Below, in pieces: positions 7,318 to 16,430 of a stretch of 16,430 bases of DNA. The DNA comes from Chromera velia (Eukaryota > Sar > Chromeraceae), in the NCBI GenBank assembly GCA_018398765.1, contig JAHBMJ010001976.1:6945-23374 (forward strand), written 5' to 3'. The stretch's first letter is position 1. Every line of letters begins with the position of its first letter. Both the position numbers and the translations under genes were made by a program. The notes under the pieces are model-generated. The model was not told where the DNA came from and did no database searches. It saw nothing but the letters and a program-made list of their open reading frames with translations.

Positions 7318-7450
7318 TGCATGGCTACACTGTTAATCAATTATTATTTATACATGGTATATCCATTCATTAACATTCATCTAATAAAAAACGATTGGCG
7401 ATCGCTAGCTATCGCAATGGTTTACCATTATTCACCATTTAATTTAGTCG

Positions 7451-8836
7451 AGCTCCATAACTGGAACGATTGAATGATCTTGCAGTGCGCGCGATGACGG
7501 ACCCCAGACGGTCGAGCAGACGGTGCAGACTCAGCTACCATGACCACGTCTCGTAAAAATTCGCTGTACATGTGTGCCCACGTTCAGTCAGTCAATGAGA
7601 GTCCGTCCATCCGTCCCTCCACCAGGCGACTTGAGTCAGCAGCTACTTGGTGAGATGTCTAATCTGTAACAACGCACCCACATCTTGCTTGTCCAAGCGT
7701 TGAACAAAAGCTCCACACGAAGTACGCGCGCATTCAGTGAAGCATGCATGCGCCCTACCGATCCCCTCCCCATAGATTGATTTTTACAGCAGGAACGGGA
7801 CCAACGACAGCATGCAGTCCCATTTTCTTGCTCCCTTTCTTCCCTCTTCTCTTCCTTCCTTTGTCCTCCCATCGCGTCCTACCTGCCTGACCGGTACGAA
7901 CGCATGCGTCCTCTTTCCGTACAAACATGGAGGGAGGGAGGAATATAAATACATGCAGGAGGGCAAGTTGAAGAAAGACATAATTGGGAAGCAAAGAGAC
8001 TAGAACTGCATCGATTCTCTACCATATTCAGGCCCTTGGTTCTTCAGTTCTTCCGAGCGAATCGAATCAACAAAAAATTGATTTCCGATCGGTCGATCGA
8101 TCAGTCCTGACACAAAAAGATGAGGTGCGGTGAGCAAGGAGGGGAAGATGTTCTATATACAGAAAGAGCCACAGAAACATGCAAACAATCCTACCCGCCT
8201 CACCCTTTATGTGTGCACACAAGAAAGTGAACCCCTCTGCCCATGCAGCATTCTTTTTATGCACACAGCAACAAAGATGCGAAACAATGCACGCACGGAA
8301 CATGCACACACACACACACACACACACGCGCGCACACATACACACGGACGGGGGGAGAGAAAGATGGGGGAGACGGGAGGTGTTGTTTGTCGTTTCTCTC
8401 AAAGAGAGAGAGAGGCCCTAGCTCATCGGTTGACATTGTTCGGTCTGCCAATAAGCAAATCAGGGGAAAGAAGCGGGGCTTCCTTGCAGACTTCCGATGT
8501 CCGTCTGTTCTTCCGATGTCCCTCGGAAGGATTCGGGGGGGAAGCGAGGAGCGAGGGATGGATGGAAGGCGGGGAGGAAAGAAGAGCGAGAAGGAGAGGA
8601 TTTGCCGACGCACAGAAAGGAAAGAAACGCAAAAGCAGTCCATCACAGGTGCAGCAAAAGCCTCTCCGACCATGAGTGCATGCATGAGAGAGACTCTAGA
8701 GGCAGATCGAAGAAGAGGGCACCCCGAAGAGAATGGAAGCATTGAAGGAAGAGCAGATCAGAAGACACTAAGAAAAGGAAGGAAACGGGGGATGCTTCTC
8801 GCTTTTTCGTCTTTCCTGTGTTCCCTTCGCTCTTTC
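7451..8836. other. Intergenic region / 3' flank of the large minus-strand gene; no gene recognised
   Basis: Composition returns to that of the rest of the window. It holds a CA run at about 8304-8345, GATC-rich palindromic DNA near 8085-8105, and purine-rich DNA from 8340 to 8800. Several frames of 60-180 codons occur on both strands, but they are translations of simple repeats or antisense to one another. None has a recognisable motif. Confidence 0.5.
8304..8345. repeat. (CA)n microsatellite
   Basis: An AC run with CGCG interruptions between 8325 and 8340. Confidence 0.85.
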
Positions 8837-9427
8837 TCATTCTTTGGCTGCCTCCTTGGCATGACCGCCTTCTCTCTCTCTGTCTCCCTCACCCTCACTT
8901 CTGTCACTTCGAGGACTGCTGCTTCTGCTCCCTCTGCTGCTTGTGCTGCTGCAGATGCTACTGCTGCTGCTATTGCTGCTGCTGTTGCTGGAGTTGCCAT
9001 CTCCATCACTTTCATCCTCTTCCTCATCCCTCTCACCTCCCTCATCTTCCTCGCTCTCACTATCGTCTCCCTCGTCATCGTCGTCCTCTTCTTCGTCCTC
9101 CTCTTCCATCTCCGCGTCGTCGCGAGCGGTTGTGTTCGTCGTGGTGGCGTGGGGATCGTCGTCGGCGGCCAACCCTCCCAACATACCACCACCACCCGCG
9201 GCGGCGCCTCCACCAAGACCACCACCTCCGAAGAGGCCCTGCATCCGCATCCCCCCACCCCCACCTACAGGACCCTCTTCCGCCTCCCCTTCACCGAGAA
9301 CACTGCCCTCCGCGCCACCTCCACCCTCAGTCGCGCCATCGCCCCCAGCCTCGAGACTGGCGGCCAGATGGGGAGCAATGTGCGGGTACATGCGCAGGAG
9401 CTCGCGGATTGTATTGTCCAGAAGATG
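8837..9427 (-). CDS. Large protein exon F: last exon
   Basis: It begins after CAG at 9430-9428 with HLLDNTIRELLRMYPHIAPH, continuing the helix from exon E in phase 0. An alternative CAG acceptor farther upstream (near 9518, giving SACSYVSIC...) is also phase 0 but would insert 30 unlikely residues into the helix. The rest is low complexity: Gly-rich (GGGGGMRMQGLFGGGG), then Glu/Asp-rich, then Ser/Asn-rich coded by a GCA-type triplet run, ending HAKEAAKE and TGA at 8839-8837. Confidence 0.62.
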   Translation of the reverse strand, partial: HLLDNTIRELLRMYPHIAPHLAASLEAGGDGATEGGGGAEGSVLGEGEAEEGPVGGGGGMRMQGLFGGGGLGGGAAAGGGGMLGGLAADDDPHATTTNTTARDDAEMEEEDEEEDDDDEGDDSESEEDEGGERDEEEDESDGDGNSSNSSSNSSSSSICSSTSSRGSRSSSPRSDRSEGEGDREREGGHAKEAAKE

Positions 9428-11130
9428 CTGCAAGCGAAGGTGGACAATGGAGAGAAGCGTTCCGTTTGTTTGAGTGGAGGGGGTGGAACAAATAGACACG
9501 TACGAACATGCAGACTGCAAAAGGAAACTGAGTGATTTTCGGAGCAAAACACAGGTCTACAACTCCGCAGTCGAAAGGACGGAGACGTGACCCTAAAATT
9601 CGAAATTTCCTTTTCCTTTGCTCCTGCTTTCTGTTAGTGCCTGCTTTCTTTGGACTTTCTCCCACCGGTCAGCTCGGATGACTGCCTGCCTGTCTGCCAC
9701 CCTCTCGATGTCCTTTCTACCAACACCCCCTGCACAGACTGAGACCGCCTCACACATTCACGAAGACGCGACAATAAAAAAACTCACATCGAAGACTGCG
9801 TCTGCGAGGTCGGCCTCCACCTCCCGGACCCCGGCCTCGTGGTCCAGCCAGACCACATCCTCTGCACGCACGCACGCACGCGCAGGCAGGCAGGCAGGCA
9901 GGCAGGCAGGCGCATACGCAATGCAGACACGCATGTCAAAGTATGGAGACGCATGCACACGGCGCACACCGCAGCCGCGTGCCCGCACAGGAAGGGGGGG
10001 ATAGTACCTCAAGATAAATAGAATCGAAAATCAGAAAAGCGGGCAGCTGGAAAGACACCGACAGTCCCATTAAGGAAGCCAACGGCTGGTAAGGCTGCCG
10101 TCACACACAGTATTGCCAAACGCAACACAGAAAGAACAAAAGAAAAGACTTCCATGCACCCAACCTAACCAAACCGACCCTCGTTGATCAGTCGCTCCAT
10201 GAGGGTATCCAGCAGGCCCTCGTTGATGATCGTCGAAGAGACTTGCGCACGGTCAGGTTGAATCACAGAGAAGCCCTCGGGGGGATACATGCACCTGCAG
10301 GAAGGAAGGAAGGAAGGAAGAAAGGAAGCGAGTGGTTGAAACAAAGGAAGGCTCTCTCTACCGTACATCAGCAGGCAGATTTCACTTCCATCCGGTTCCT
10401 TCTCAAGAAGACTCACGAAAAAATCAGTGGCTCGTGTGGCGATTCATGCAGCTTCCCGTCTCGCCTCCGCTTTTCTTACGCGTCTGTGCACGCAAAAGAG
10501 ACGCTGACCGACTGACTGACCTGTTTCTGTTCCGCAGGGGTCTCTTGGGACCCCCCTCCTCTTCTGAGGGTATCGGGACCATGCTGAAAGTCTGGGGGTC
10601 TCTATGTAGGGGCATCAGAGCGCGTCTGTATCCCCTCCCGGCCTCTCTGGCAACCTGCGCCTTCACTTCGCCCCACGTCCGGTGAGGCGCTCTCAAGGCA
10701 GAGCTGAAGAAACAAGGTCTGTTCCGAGCCTTGCGCACGAGAGGTTCAGGGGGCTGCAGCGAGAAGACAGCGGGGGGGGGGAAAGCATTTACTACACACG
10801 AGACAGTGAAAGAAATAAGAGCACAAGCGAGGGAACGACAAGAATACACAGACAACAAGAAAAGACAACGAAAAGCGGCTGATCGGAAAGAGAAAGAGAA
10901 CATGAGGCGTCTCTTCAGATTCGCACCCCTTTGCAGAGAAAAAAAAAAAAAAAAAAAAAAAAGAAACAACACTGGATGGCTTTTGTCTTTCTTGTCAGTA
11001 CTTTCTGCATCCTTCTCTTCTGCGTGCCTAGATTCTTTACAGCGAAAGTTCCCTCAGCTACACCCGAGATATCTCCAAAGATCGCAACACAAGGAGAACA
11101 CGAGAAAAGTCCACACGCACGCATGCACGA

Positions 11131-11174
<44 letters not shown>

Positions 11175-14100
11175 TTTCTTGGCCACTCTGACTGACTAAC
11201 TGACTGACCGATCGAATCAGCTCGTCCCATGCGTCTATGACCAGACGCACAAAACTCAGAGGAGGCCCGGATATGGCCAGAATGACCCCTTGCGGCAAGT
11301 CCTCATACCCAGGGGCTTCAGGCACCGGGGCCTCCACTGGTTCTCGAACGCCCCGCATGGAGACTGCAAAATCCCAACGGAGGTCGATGCCTGGCGCCGC
11401 GACTTCCTGGTTGAAGATCGCCTCTGCCAAGCTTGCCCTTTCCTCCTCCGGCAAGGGAGGGGGCACTTGTGCATTGTTGTCAATGTCCTCTCCGTGTTCT
11501 AAGAGGGCCCAGTGGAGACACTCTAGAATTGCACGTGCAGCCAACTCGGAGGTATTTGCAAACGGGGAACCGCGGAAGACGGGACCAGCCTGCAGCGCTC
11601 CCTCCTCCTCCTGTGCCTGCTGCTGCTGAAGAGTTTCGTCTTCCGAAACCTCTTCGGCAACTTCCTCCCCCTCGGCATGAAGAACTGATGCTGCAGCCTC
11701 GCCCAGAGAGACAGCAGGGGGGGAGATGACGGGCAGTGGTATGGCTGCCGTGATCCTCGGAGTGTCTGCTGCGAGCAACGACGTCCTTCCGCCCCGCGAC
11801 AATCCCTTTTCTGCCGCTTCGGGGGAAGTTGGGGGGGAGGCCGCAGCGGCAGCCAATGACGAGACGGAGGCTTCGGGAGACGCGGGGGAGACAGAGACGA
11901 CACCTTGCTGAGGCTGAATTTGGGATGATGAGGCGGACGCTGCAGCAGAAGTGGAGGGTATCGCAAGCGGGGGGACTGTGGGCTGCTGCGATGCTTTGTG
12001 GGTGACAGATGCTTCTTTCTCGTCACTTTGCTCGCGCTCTCGCTCCTTCTCGGCTGCCTCCGAGTGGCTCATTGCAGCAGCAAACGGAGACAGGGGTGAC
12101 TTCGGTGTCACCCCCGACGAGTCTTCGACTCCGGGTGGGGGGGACGGGATGCGAAGTGTGGGAGGGCTGGGAGGCGGGGGTGAGGAAGAAGAAGACGGCC
12201 CCTCAGAACGATTCGACCGCGGCTCACCCGTCGCAGTCTGTGTGATTGTCTCGTCCCCTGTGCGGACAGCCAACCTCCCTGCAGGGCCTCCACGGCCTCC
12301 AGCTGTCTGCACTTCCTCAATCACCTCTTCCACTAAGCTATCGAAGAGAGAGGATACCAACCGATCCAACCGCGTCTCCCCAGCAGCAGAGGCAACGGGA
12401 GTCACCCCCGGCTCAGCCGCCTCTGAGTCTTCTCGCACCCCTGCCGTCCCATCATGTCCATCTTCTCCAGGTGCGGGCCCGGCATGCCACCTGGGATACA
12501 CAGAGACTGACAGTCTGCCTTGAACCGTATCCTGCAGCCCTCCAGGGGGGGTAGTAGACGATGGAAGTCGGGAGGGCCCGAAAAGCGTTTGTGCGGGTGT
12601 CTGTTGCATGTGCCCTTCGGATTCAGGCGAAGGGGATGCAGGCCGAGGCGGTGCAAGGTCGGAACCGCTGAGGACGTACGGGAGCCCCCCGGCAGTCGGA
12701 CTGCCCGAAGCAGAGGCGTCTCCGGAGACGGACGAGCCGCTCAAACCGGATAAGTCTGCGCACAGGGAGGGAAAGGGGAAATCGGGGGACAGACAAACGT
12801 CAAGCGGGCGGGATCAGCTGATTGAGGTGACATCTACTCAAGCAGAGAGAGGAGTTGGATGCTGAGGAAAGGAGATTCTCTGTGACTTCGTATGAGCAAA
12901 CTGAAAGAAAAAAAGAGACAGAAAGCATGCGAGAAACAGACAAAGGACGGACGGTGCATGGAACGGACTCGGAGGATGAAGGCAGTGTAGACGAAAGAAA
13001 GAATAAACAAGACAAAAAGGGGGCAGAAGGCAAAAAAAACGGAATTAAGCGAGAGTGAGTGGCCATTGGCCGATCGAGTAAACAGACTTGCCTTTCACTG
13101 CTTCGACAGCGAATTGTTCCAGCTTTCTCTTTTGGATTCTTTCTGCTTCCTCTGCCAGTGCGGTCTCTGCCTCGTCTGCCGACCGGGCTGCGGCTTCCCG
13201 GTCTGCCGCAGTCGCAGTCGGGACCACCCCTGTCTTCTCAACAGAGACCGAAGACAACCCTTCCGATTCTGCCCGCTCTACAGAAGAAGACGCGGCACGA
13301 GAACGCTCGTCAGACCAGGCTGACTGCGGCGGCGCCCCCTTGCCCTCCCTCGAAGAGGGCTGCGACTCTTCCAATTCTCCCGCGGCCTCTGCATCTGTCG
13401 CTGCAACACGAAGCTCTCCGACAGCAGCATCAGCAGAAGGGGGAAGAGGCCGGCTGCTGCTGCGACTGTCGTCTTGGGCCTCTGCTTGGGGAACCACAGA
13501 AGTTTCAGAAGCTGCGGAAAGATCGGAATCAGACTCCACCTCAGACACAGAGGCAGAGACAGATGCAGGCGACAGCGGGGGCGCTTTAACCTCATGAAGG
13601 TCACCCCTGTCAACTGCCTCCTGGAGATCACCCCTGACTGCGGTCCCTTCCGCTGTCTCTGCCCCCACCTCTCCACTCCCTCCCTCTCCTTCCTCTACCG
13701 GTCCCTCTCCCCACCCAGAGGCGACCTTTCCCTTTCCAGCAGCCGACAAACTGGCTGATGCTGATGATGCAGAAGAGAAGGACGAGCGGCGCGATGCACT
13801 TCGGGGTCTTTCGAATTCGTTTTGTGCCCCCACTCCCTTTTCCCTTTCCCCCCGGGCACTTTCTGCAGGGACCCCTGCGACGGCTGCAGATGGGATGCCG
13901 GGGCCTTCTGCCCCTTCAGCCTCCTCTCTCTCCCCTGTGTAGGGGGCGGGACGACTGGAGAGGGGGGGAGAAGGGGAGAGATCGGAAGCGGGGGAAGAGG
14001 AAGAGGAAGAACGGCGCGAGACTCTTCCCGCAGACTGTGCAGACACCTCTTTCTCTTTCTGTCTCTCCGCAGAGACACCATCCACCGTCTTGTCTCTGGG

Positions 14101-16430
14101 GGACTCCAACTCTCTCTCTGCTGCCTCCTGTGGCCCTTCCTCTGCTGCCCCCCGACGAGACGGCAACCAGCTGCCTCGGCCAGAAGAAGAGGAGGAAGAC
14201 CTGGAGGCACTCTCGAAGTCCTCCTCCATTTCCTCACTAACGGACTCTTCAACCTCCTCAGGAAGGCCGTCTGCTTCCTCACCCTCACCCGCTACCCCTG
14301 CAGAGGGTGACGCTTTTGCGTATATGTCCTCCTCCTTCTCCTCCTCAGGGCCTTCCTCAGCAGGTCTTTGCTGAGAAGAGACACGCAAAGGTCTCTTGCC
14401 TTCTCCCTCTCCCTCTTCCTCCTCTGCGGAGGCTTTCCGGACAGTTCGGGCCGAGTCGGTGGCGGCCGGGGATGCAGGCCGAGACCCCGCAGGGCCAGCC
14501 GCGGGGCCAGAGGAAAAGGAAGAATGGTACACCCAGGGAGCAGGCTGCTGGTCTTTTTTCTCCGACCCTTCCCCCGCCTCTTCCTCTTCCCCCCCGAGGG
14601 AAGAAGCTCTGGATCGTTCTCTGTCTCTTTCTCTTTCGGAAGGGGAGGCACTCTGTCGGCCTCCCGGGGCCCCAACAGAGGATGAGGAGGCAGAGGAGGC
14701 GGGGCGACTTCTGTCGCGATGGCCACTCGCTCTGAGTGCTCCGTCGCCACTGTCACTTCGCTCGCTTCCTCTTTCACTTCCCCGACCCGAGAACTCTTCT
14801 CTCTCTGATGCCTCCTCATGGGCCCATCCCATATCAGAAGTCTCGTCAATGACAGTTTCGGGAACTGACACAGAACCCACTTCTCCTTCTCCTTCGGCTC
14901 CTCCTTCTGATGAACTTCTCTCTCCCCGCAGAACGTTCGGGGAGGCCGAACGTGCCTGCCCTTCCTCTCGACCTCCCTCCTCTGATGCAGAGAAGTCTGA
15001 GGGATATTTTGAGCTGCCCACAGGAGAGGGAGAACGAGGGGAATCGGGGGGCAACGGCTGAGAGGGAGGAGCACCCGGAGACGGAGACAAAGACGGAACG
15101 GAAGCAGGGGGGGGGACTGAAACTGGACCTGAAGGAGCAGCTACCGCGTTCCTCTCTTTCTCTCTGTCGCGTTGCGGCGAGAGAGGAGATGACCTCTCCT
15201 TAGCTTTCTCCCTTCTTTCCCCGCGCTCTTGCTCTTCTTTGTGACCTGGTCCCTTTGAATCTGGAACCTGTCCTGCTACCAGGCCTCTACGAATTTCCCT
15301 AATTCTCTCCTTTCTCTCCTCTGCATCTCTTCTTGCCTCCTCAACTTGACGCTTCACCTCATCATCGACATTCAAGGACAGCGCCTCATGGATCAAGCGT
15401 CCCACCTCCTCCTCCTCAACTCGCAAAAGCTCTGCGTCAAGCCGCGATCGCTCTTCTGCCACCCGACGGGCAATCAGAGCCTTCTTCCGCGACAGCTCGG
15501 CTTCTGCGTCTGCCCGAAGCCTCGAAAGCCTCTCACGCACGGTCTCTAAGTCAGAGGGGCCAGGGGAGCCTTCACCCCCCCCTCTTCTTTCCTCCTCCCC
15601 ATCTCCCTCTCCCTGACGGCCTCTGGGGCCTCTGATGACCCCATCTGCTGTGCGTTGCGCTTTGTGTTTGCCCCGAAGGAATTTCGCGGCAGGGGAAATT
15701 GTGTGAGAGACCCCTCCTGGGGACATGGACGTGGGAGACGAGGCCACATCGCGACCATCAGAAGAGACACTTTTCGCTCCATGCTCAGATGAGATCTCCT
15801 CCGCAGGTCCCCCAACACTCTTTCCCTCCCCCTCCTCTTCGTCTGCAAGCGCTGCCTGGTTTCTGTTGCGACGTCGGCCCTTCTTCTGCTGCTCTTGCAA
15901 AGAAGAGGAGACGCTACCAACTTCAGAGACAGAACGTGAAACTGAACCATCAAGGGACTCTGACACCGTTGCTGGGCGGTGACCCCGACCGCCTCTGCGA
16001 CTGCTGCCAGCACCCTCACTCTGGGTCCCTTCCCCCCCTCCAGATCGCGACTCACTTTCGAATCCAGAGTATTCCTCGGACTCAAACCCTTCTTCTTCCT
16101 CAACGTTCTCCTCCACCTCGGCTTCCTCTGAAACTTCCTCTACAGCCCTAGAGGTGACCTCCATCCGCCCTCTTTCTCTCTCTCTCCCTCTCACACCAAC
16201 TCTTTCTCTCCAACCTCCACCTCTACGCCCCTCACCCCTACTGCTCTCTTCCTCTTCTTCCACCACCTCCCCACCAACCCTCGAACCTGATTGGATTGAG
16301 GAGGGCGAAGAGTGACGGCCTGAGGGAGCCGCCCAAGGTCCGTCAGACTCCCCACCCTCGCCCCGACTTTCCGGGACTTCCGAAGGAACGCCCCCCCGTG
16401 AGGACACAGAAGCAGATGAACGACCCCCCC
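8837..16430 (-). CDS. Very large disordered coiled-coil protein with split C-terminal DUF4378/CEP350-like helices, 5' partial
   Basis: Six exons join in phase on the minus strand: A >16430-13092, B 12755-11209, C 10753-10521, D 10294-10170, E 9861-9788, F 9427-8837. Together they encode about 1968 visible residues ending in TGA. Exon A and half of B are Ser/Glu/Gly/Pro-rich and disordered. A long charged coiled coil lies near residues 290-385 and another at the end of exon A. The conserved-looking part starts late in B (AARAILECLHWALLEH, FVRLVIDAWDELI) and continues through IINEGLLDTLMERLINE, VVWLDHEAGVREVEADLA and DAVFDHLLDNTIRELL. This order, a Leu-rich helix then W-x-D and a V-E-x-x-L-x-x-x-x-F-D helix, resembles DUF4378 of plant TRM proteins and the C-terminal region of centrosomal CEP350. 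Those proteins recruit TON1/FOP-type partners to microtubule organising sites. The family link is from memory of motif shape only. Confidence 0.62.
8935..8993. repeat. CTG/GCA triplet-repeat region inside exon F
   Basis: Interrupted CTG triplets on the plus strand; on the coding strand they read AGC/AAC and give a Ser/Asn run. Such codon runs are prone to length change. Confidence 0.8.
9428..9787 (-). other. Large gene intron between exons E and F
   Basis: A GT-AG intron of about 360 bp with donor GAT|GTGAGT and acceptor CGCTTGCAG. No other gene is seen in it. Confidence 0.6.
9788..9861 (-). CDS. Large protein exon E: W-L-D-H-E helix
   Basis: The exon has two bases plus 24 codons. The leftover G of exon D plus AG gives Glu, then DVVWLDHEAGVREVEADLA and DAVFD. 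The donor GAT|GTGAGT is strong. The acceptor ends in a pure simple repeat, (CCTG)n then (CGTG)n CAG. The Trp, the acidic run and the V-E-x-x-L-x-x-x-x-F-D spacing are the best DUF4378-like signature in the protein. Confidence 0.7.
9862..9911 (-). repeat. (CCTG)n(CGTG)n tandem repeat forming a 3' splice site
   Basis: On the minus strand six or so CCTG units pass into CGTG units and end at the CAG of the exon E acceptor. Confidence 0.85.
10170..10294 (-). CDS. Large protein exon D: IINEGLL helix
   Basis: One base completes Arg, then CMYPPEGFSVIQPDRAQVSS and TIINEGLLDTLMERLINEGRF, then one base. The acceptor is a TTCC run ending CCTGCAG. Two donors are possible, TTTG|GTTAGG at 10170 and GAGG|GTCGGT at 10179. 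Both are phase 1 and differ only by three residues (GRF). Confidence 0.68.
10295..10326 (-). promoter_or_regulatory. TTCC-repeat polypyrimidine tract at the exon D acceptor
   Basis: On the minus strand a TTCC run ends CTGCAG directly before exon D, the same design as the glutaredoxin exon 4 acceptor on the other strand. Confidence 0.7.
10521..10753 (-). CDS. Large protein exon C
   Basis: It starts after TCTTCTCGCTGCAG in phase 0 with PPEPLVRKARNRPCFF and ends RNRNR at AACAG|GTCAGT. It contains a basic helix (WGEVKAQVAREAGRGYRRAL) and a Pro/Glu linker. It fits phase 0 in and phase 2 out, matching its neighbours. Confidence 0.65.
10939..10962. repeat. 24-base poly(A) run
   Basis: An uninterrupted A homopolymer on the plus strand, T in the transcript of the minus gene. 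Confidence 0.9.
11135..11171. repeat. (CA)n microsatellite in the B-C intron
   Basis: An AC run about 36 bp downstream of the exon B donor in transcript order. GT-type runs near donors can bind splicing factors, but no function is shown here. Confidence 0.9.
11209..12755 (-). CDS. Large protein exon B: disordered linker plus first conserved helices
   Basis: Two bases plus 515 codons, ending phase 0 at TCG|GTCAGT. It starts after CCCTGTGCGCAG. Mostly Ser/Pro/Ala/Glu-rich. An isolated helix LDRLVSSLFDSLVEEVIEEV lies in the first third. The last 120 or so residues look folded: ELAARAILECLHWALLEHGE, a Pro loop, EERASLAEAIFNQEV, then GPPLSFVRLVIDAWDELIRS. A longer reading frame continues past the donor only into Cys-Val repeat translation, which supports the donor. 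Confidence 0.68.
12756..13091 (-). other. Large gene intron between exons A and B, GC-AG type
   Basis: A 336-bp intron with donor AAAG|GCAAGT and acceptor TGTGCGCAG. No GT donor nearby gives the phase 1 end that exon B requires, while the GC donor does and matches the AG|GCAAGT consensus of GC-AG introns. Confidence 0.62.
13092..16430 (-). CDS. Large protein exon A: disordered region with coiled coils, open at window edge
   Basis: It is open from the right edge for 1112 codons plus one base. The composition is Ser, Glu, Gly, Arg and Pro, with many SSSS and EEEE blocks, typical of intrinsic disorder. A long charged helix (SDLETVRERLSRLRADAEAE and on to RERIREIRR-like heptads, about 15555-15270) is a coiled-coil candidate. 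A second helix (AEEAERIQKRKLEQFAVEA) closes the exon. The coding strand is purine-rich. No start codon can be assigned inside the window. Confidence 0.7.

Larger units (their letters stand above)
6545..7450. other. AT-rich island in the convergent intergenic region
   Basis: Base composition changes sharply here to AT-rich DNA full of long A and T runs, with no simple-repeat tracts of the kinds seen elsewhere. There is no frame of useful length. It carries several hairpins (6743-6772, 7172-7193, 7290-7317) and a repeated A-run/T-run module. A non-autonomous mobile element, an organelle-derived insertion or an ordinary AT-rich spacer are all possible. I could not find terminal inverted repeats or a target-site duplication by eye. 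Confidence 0.55.
10754..11208 (-). other. Large gene intron between exons B and C
   Basis: A 455-bp GT-AG intron. In gene order it contains a (GTCA)n donor region, a GT run (11171-11135), mixed DNA, and a 24-base T run (10962-10939) well upstream of the acceptor. Confidence 0.65.

Noticed and set aside
8818-9535. Plus-strand frames of 170-430 codons across 8243-9535
   Set aside because: They are antisense to exon F of the large gene and consist of complements of its Gly, Glu and Ser codon runs. They have no motif or splice support.
10163-10416. Exon D frame as a separate small gene
   Set aside because: Its upstream part is TTCC repeat translation (SFLPSFLPS). Acceptor, donor and phase all fit the large minus-strand gene.
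13059-16151. Many plus-strand frames opposite exon A
   Set aside because: They are shadows of a GC- and purine-biased long coding exon on the minus strand. They are short, overlapping and without family features.

Overview
The window looks like nuclear DNA of a eukaryotic alga with a complex plastid. A chromerid such as Chromera velia is my best guess from gene style and repeat content; this is inference, not a database match. The genes are split by phase-compatible introns. One protein starts with a signal peptide followed by an acid-free, Arg/Ser-rich stretch, as in bipartite plastid-targeting leaders. The DNA is packed with CA, TTCC, GAAA, GTCA and CCTG simple repeats.

Layout. (1) Positions 1-2370: exons of a multi-pass membrane protein gene on the minus strand, running off the left edge. 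About 430-490 bp of it is duplicated (about 487-930 and 2185-2666). Each copy holds one membrane exon plus a tRNA-Arg(CCG) on the same strand. The right tRNA is intact and the left one is broken. (2) Positions 2903-5762, plus strand: a four-exon gene for a 196-residue, probably plastid-targeted glutaredoxin-fold protein. Its active site reads YPIC, so the usual first cysteine is missing. Its second intron holds a tetranucleotide pyrimidine tract of almost 800 bp. (3) Positions 5763-8836: a 3 kb gap between convergent genes, with a clearly AT-rich island (about 6545-7450) carrying hairpins and a repeated A-run/T-run module. (4) Positions 8837-16430, minus strand: at least six exons (A to F) of a very large, mostly disordered protein with coiled coils. 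Its C-terminal helices, rebuilt across four exons, resemble the DUF4378 / CEP350-TRM type of centrosome and microtubule-associated protein. Its 5' end lies outside the window.

How the parts relate. The membrane gene and the glutaredoxin gene are divergent with the tRNA between them. The glutaredoxin gene and the large gene are convergent. I see no functional operon-like link between them. The most unusual theme is that many splice sites sit at the edge of simple tandem repeats: donors in (GTCA)n, acceptors ending (TTCC)n-TGCAG or (CCTG)n/(TGCG)n-CAG. This happens on both strands and in unrelated genes. One intron also has a consensus GC-AG donor.
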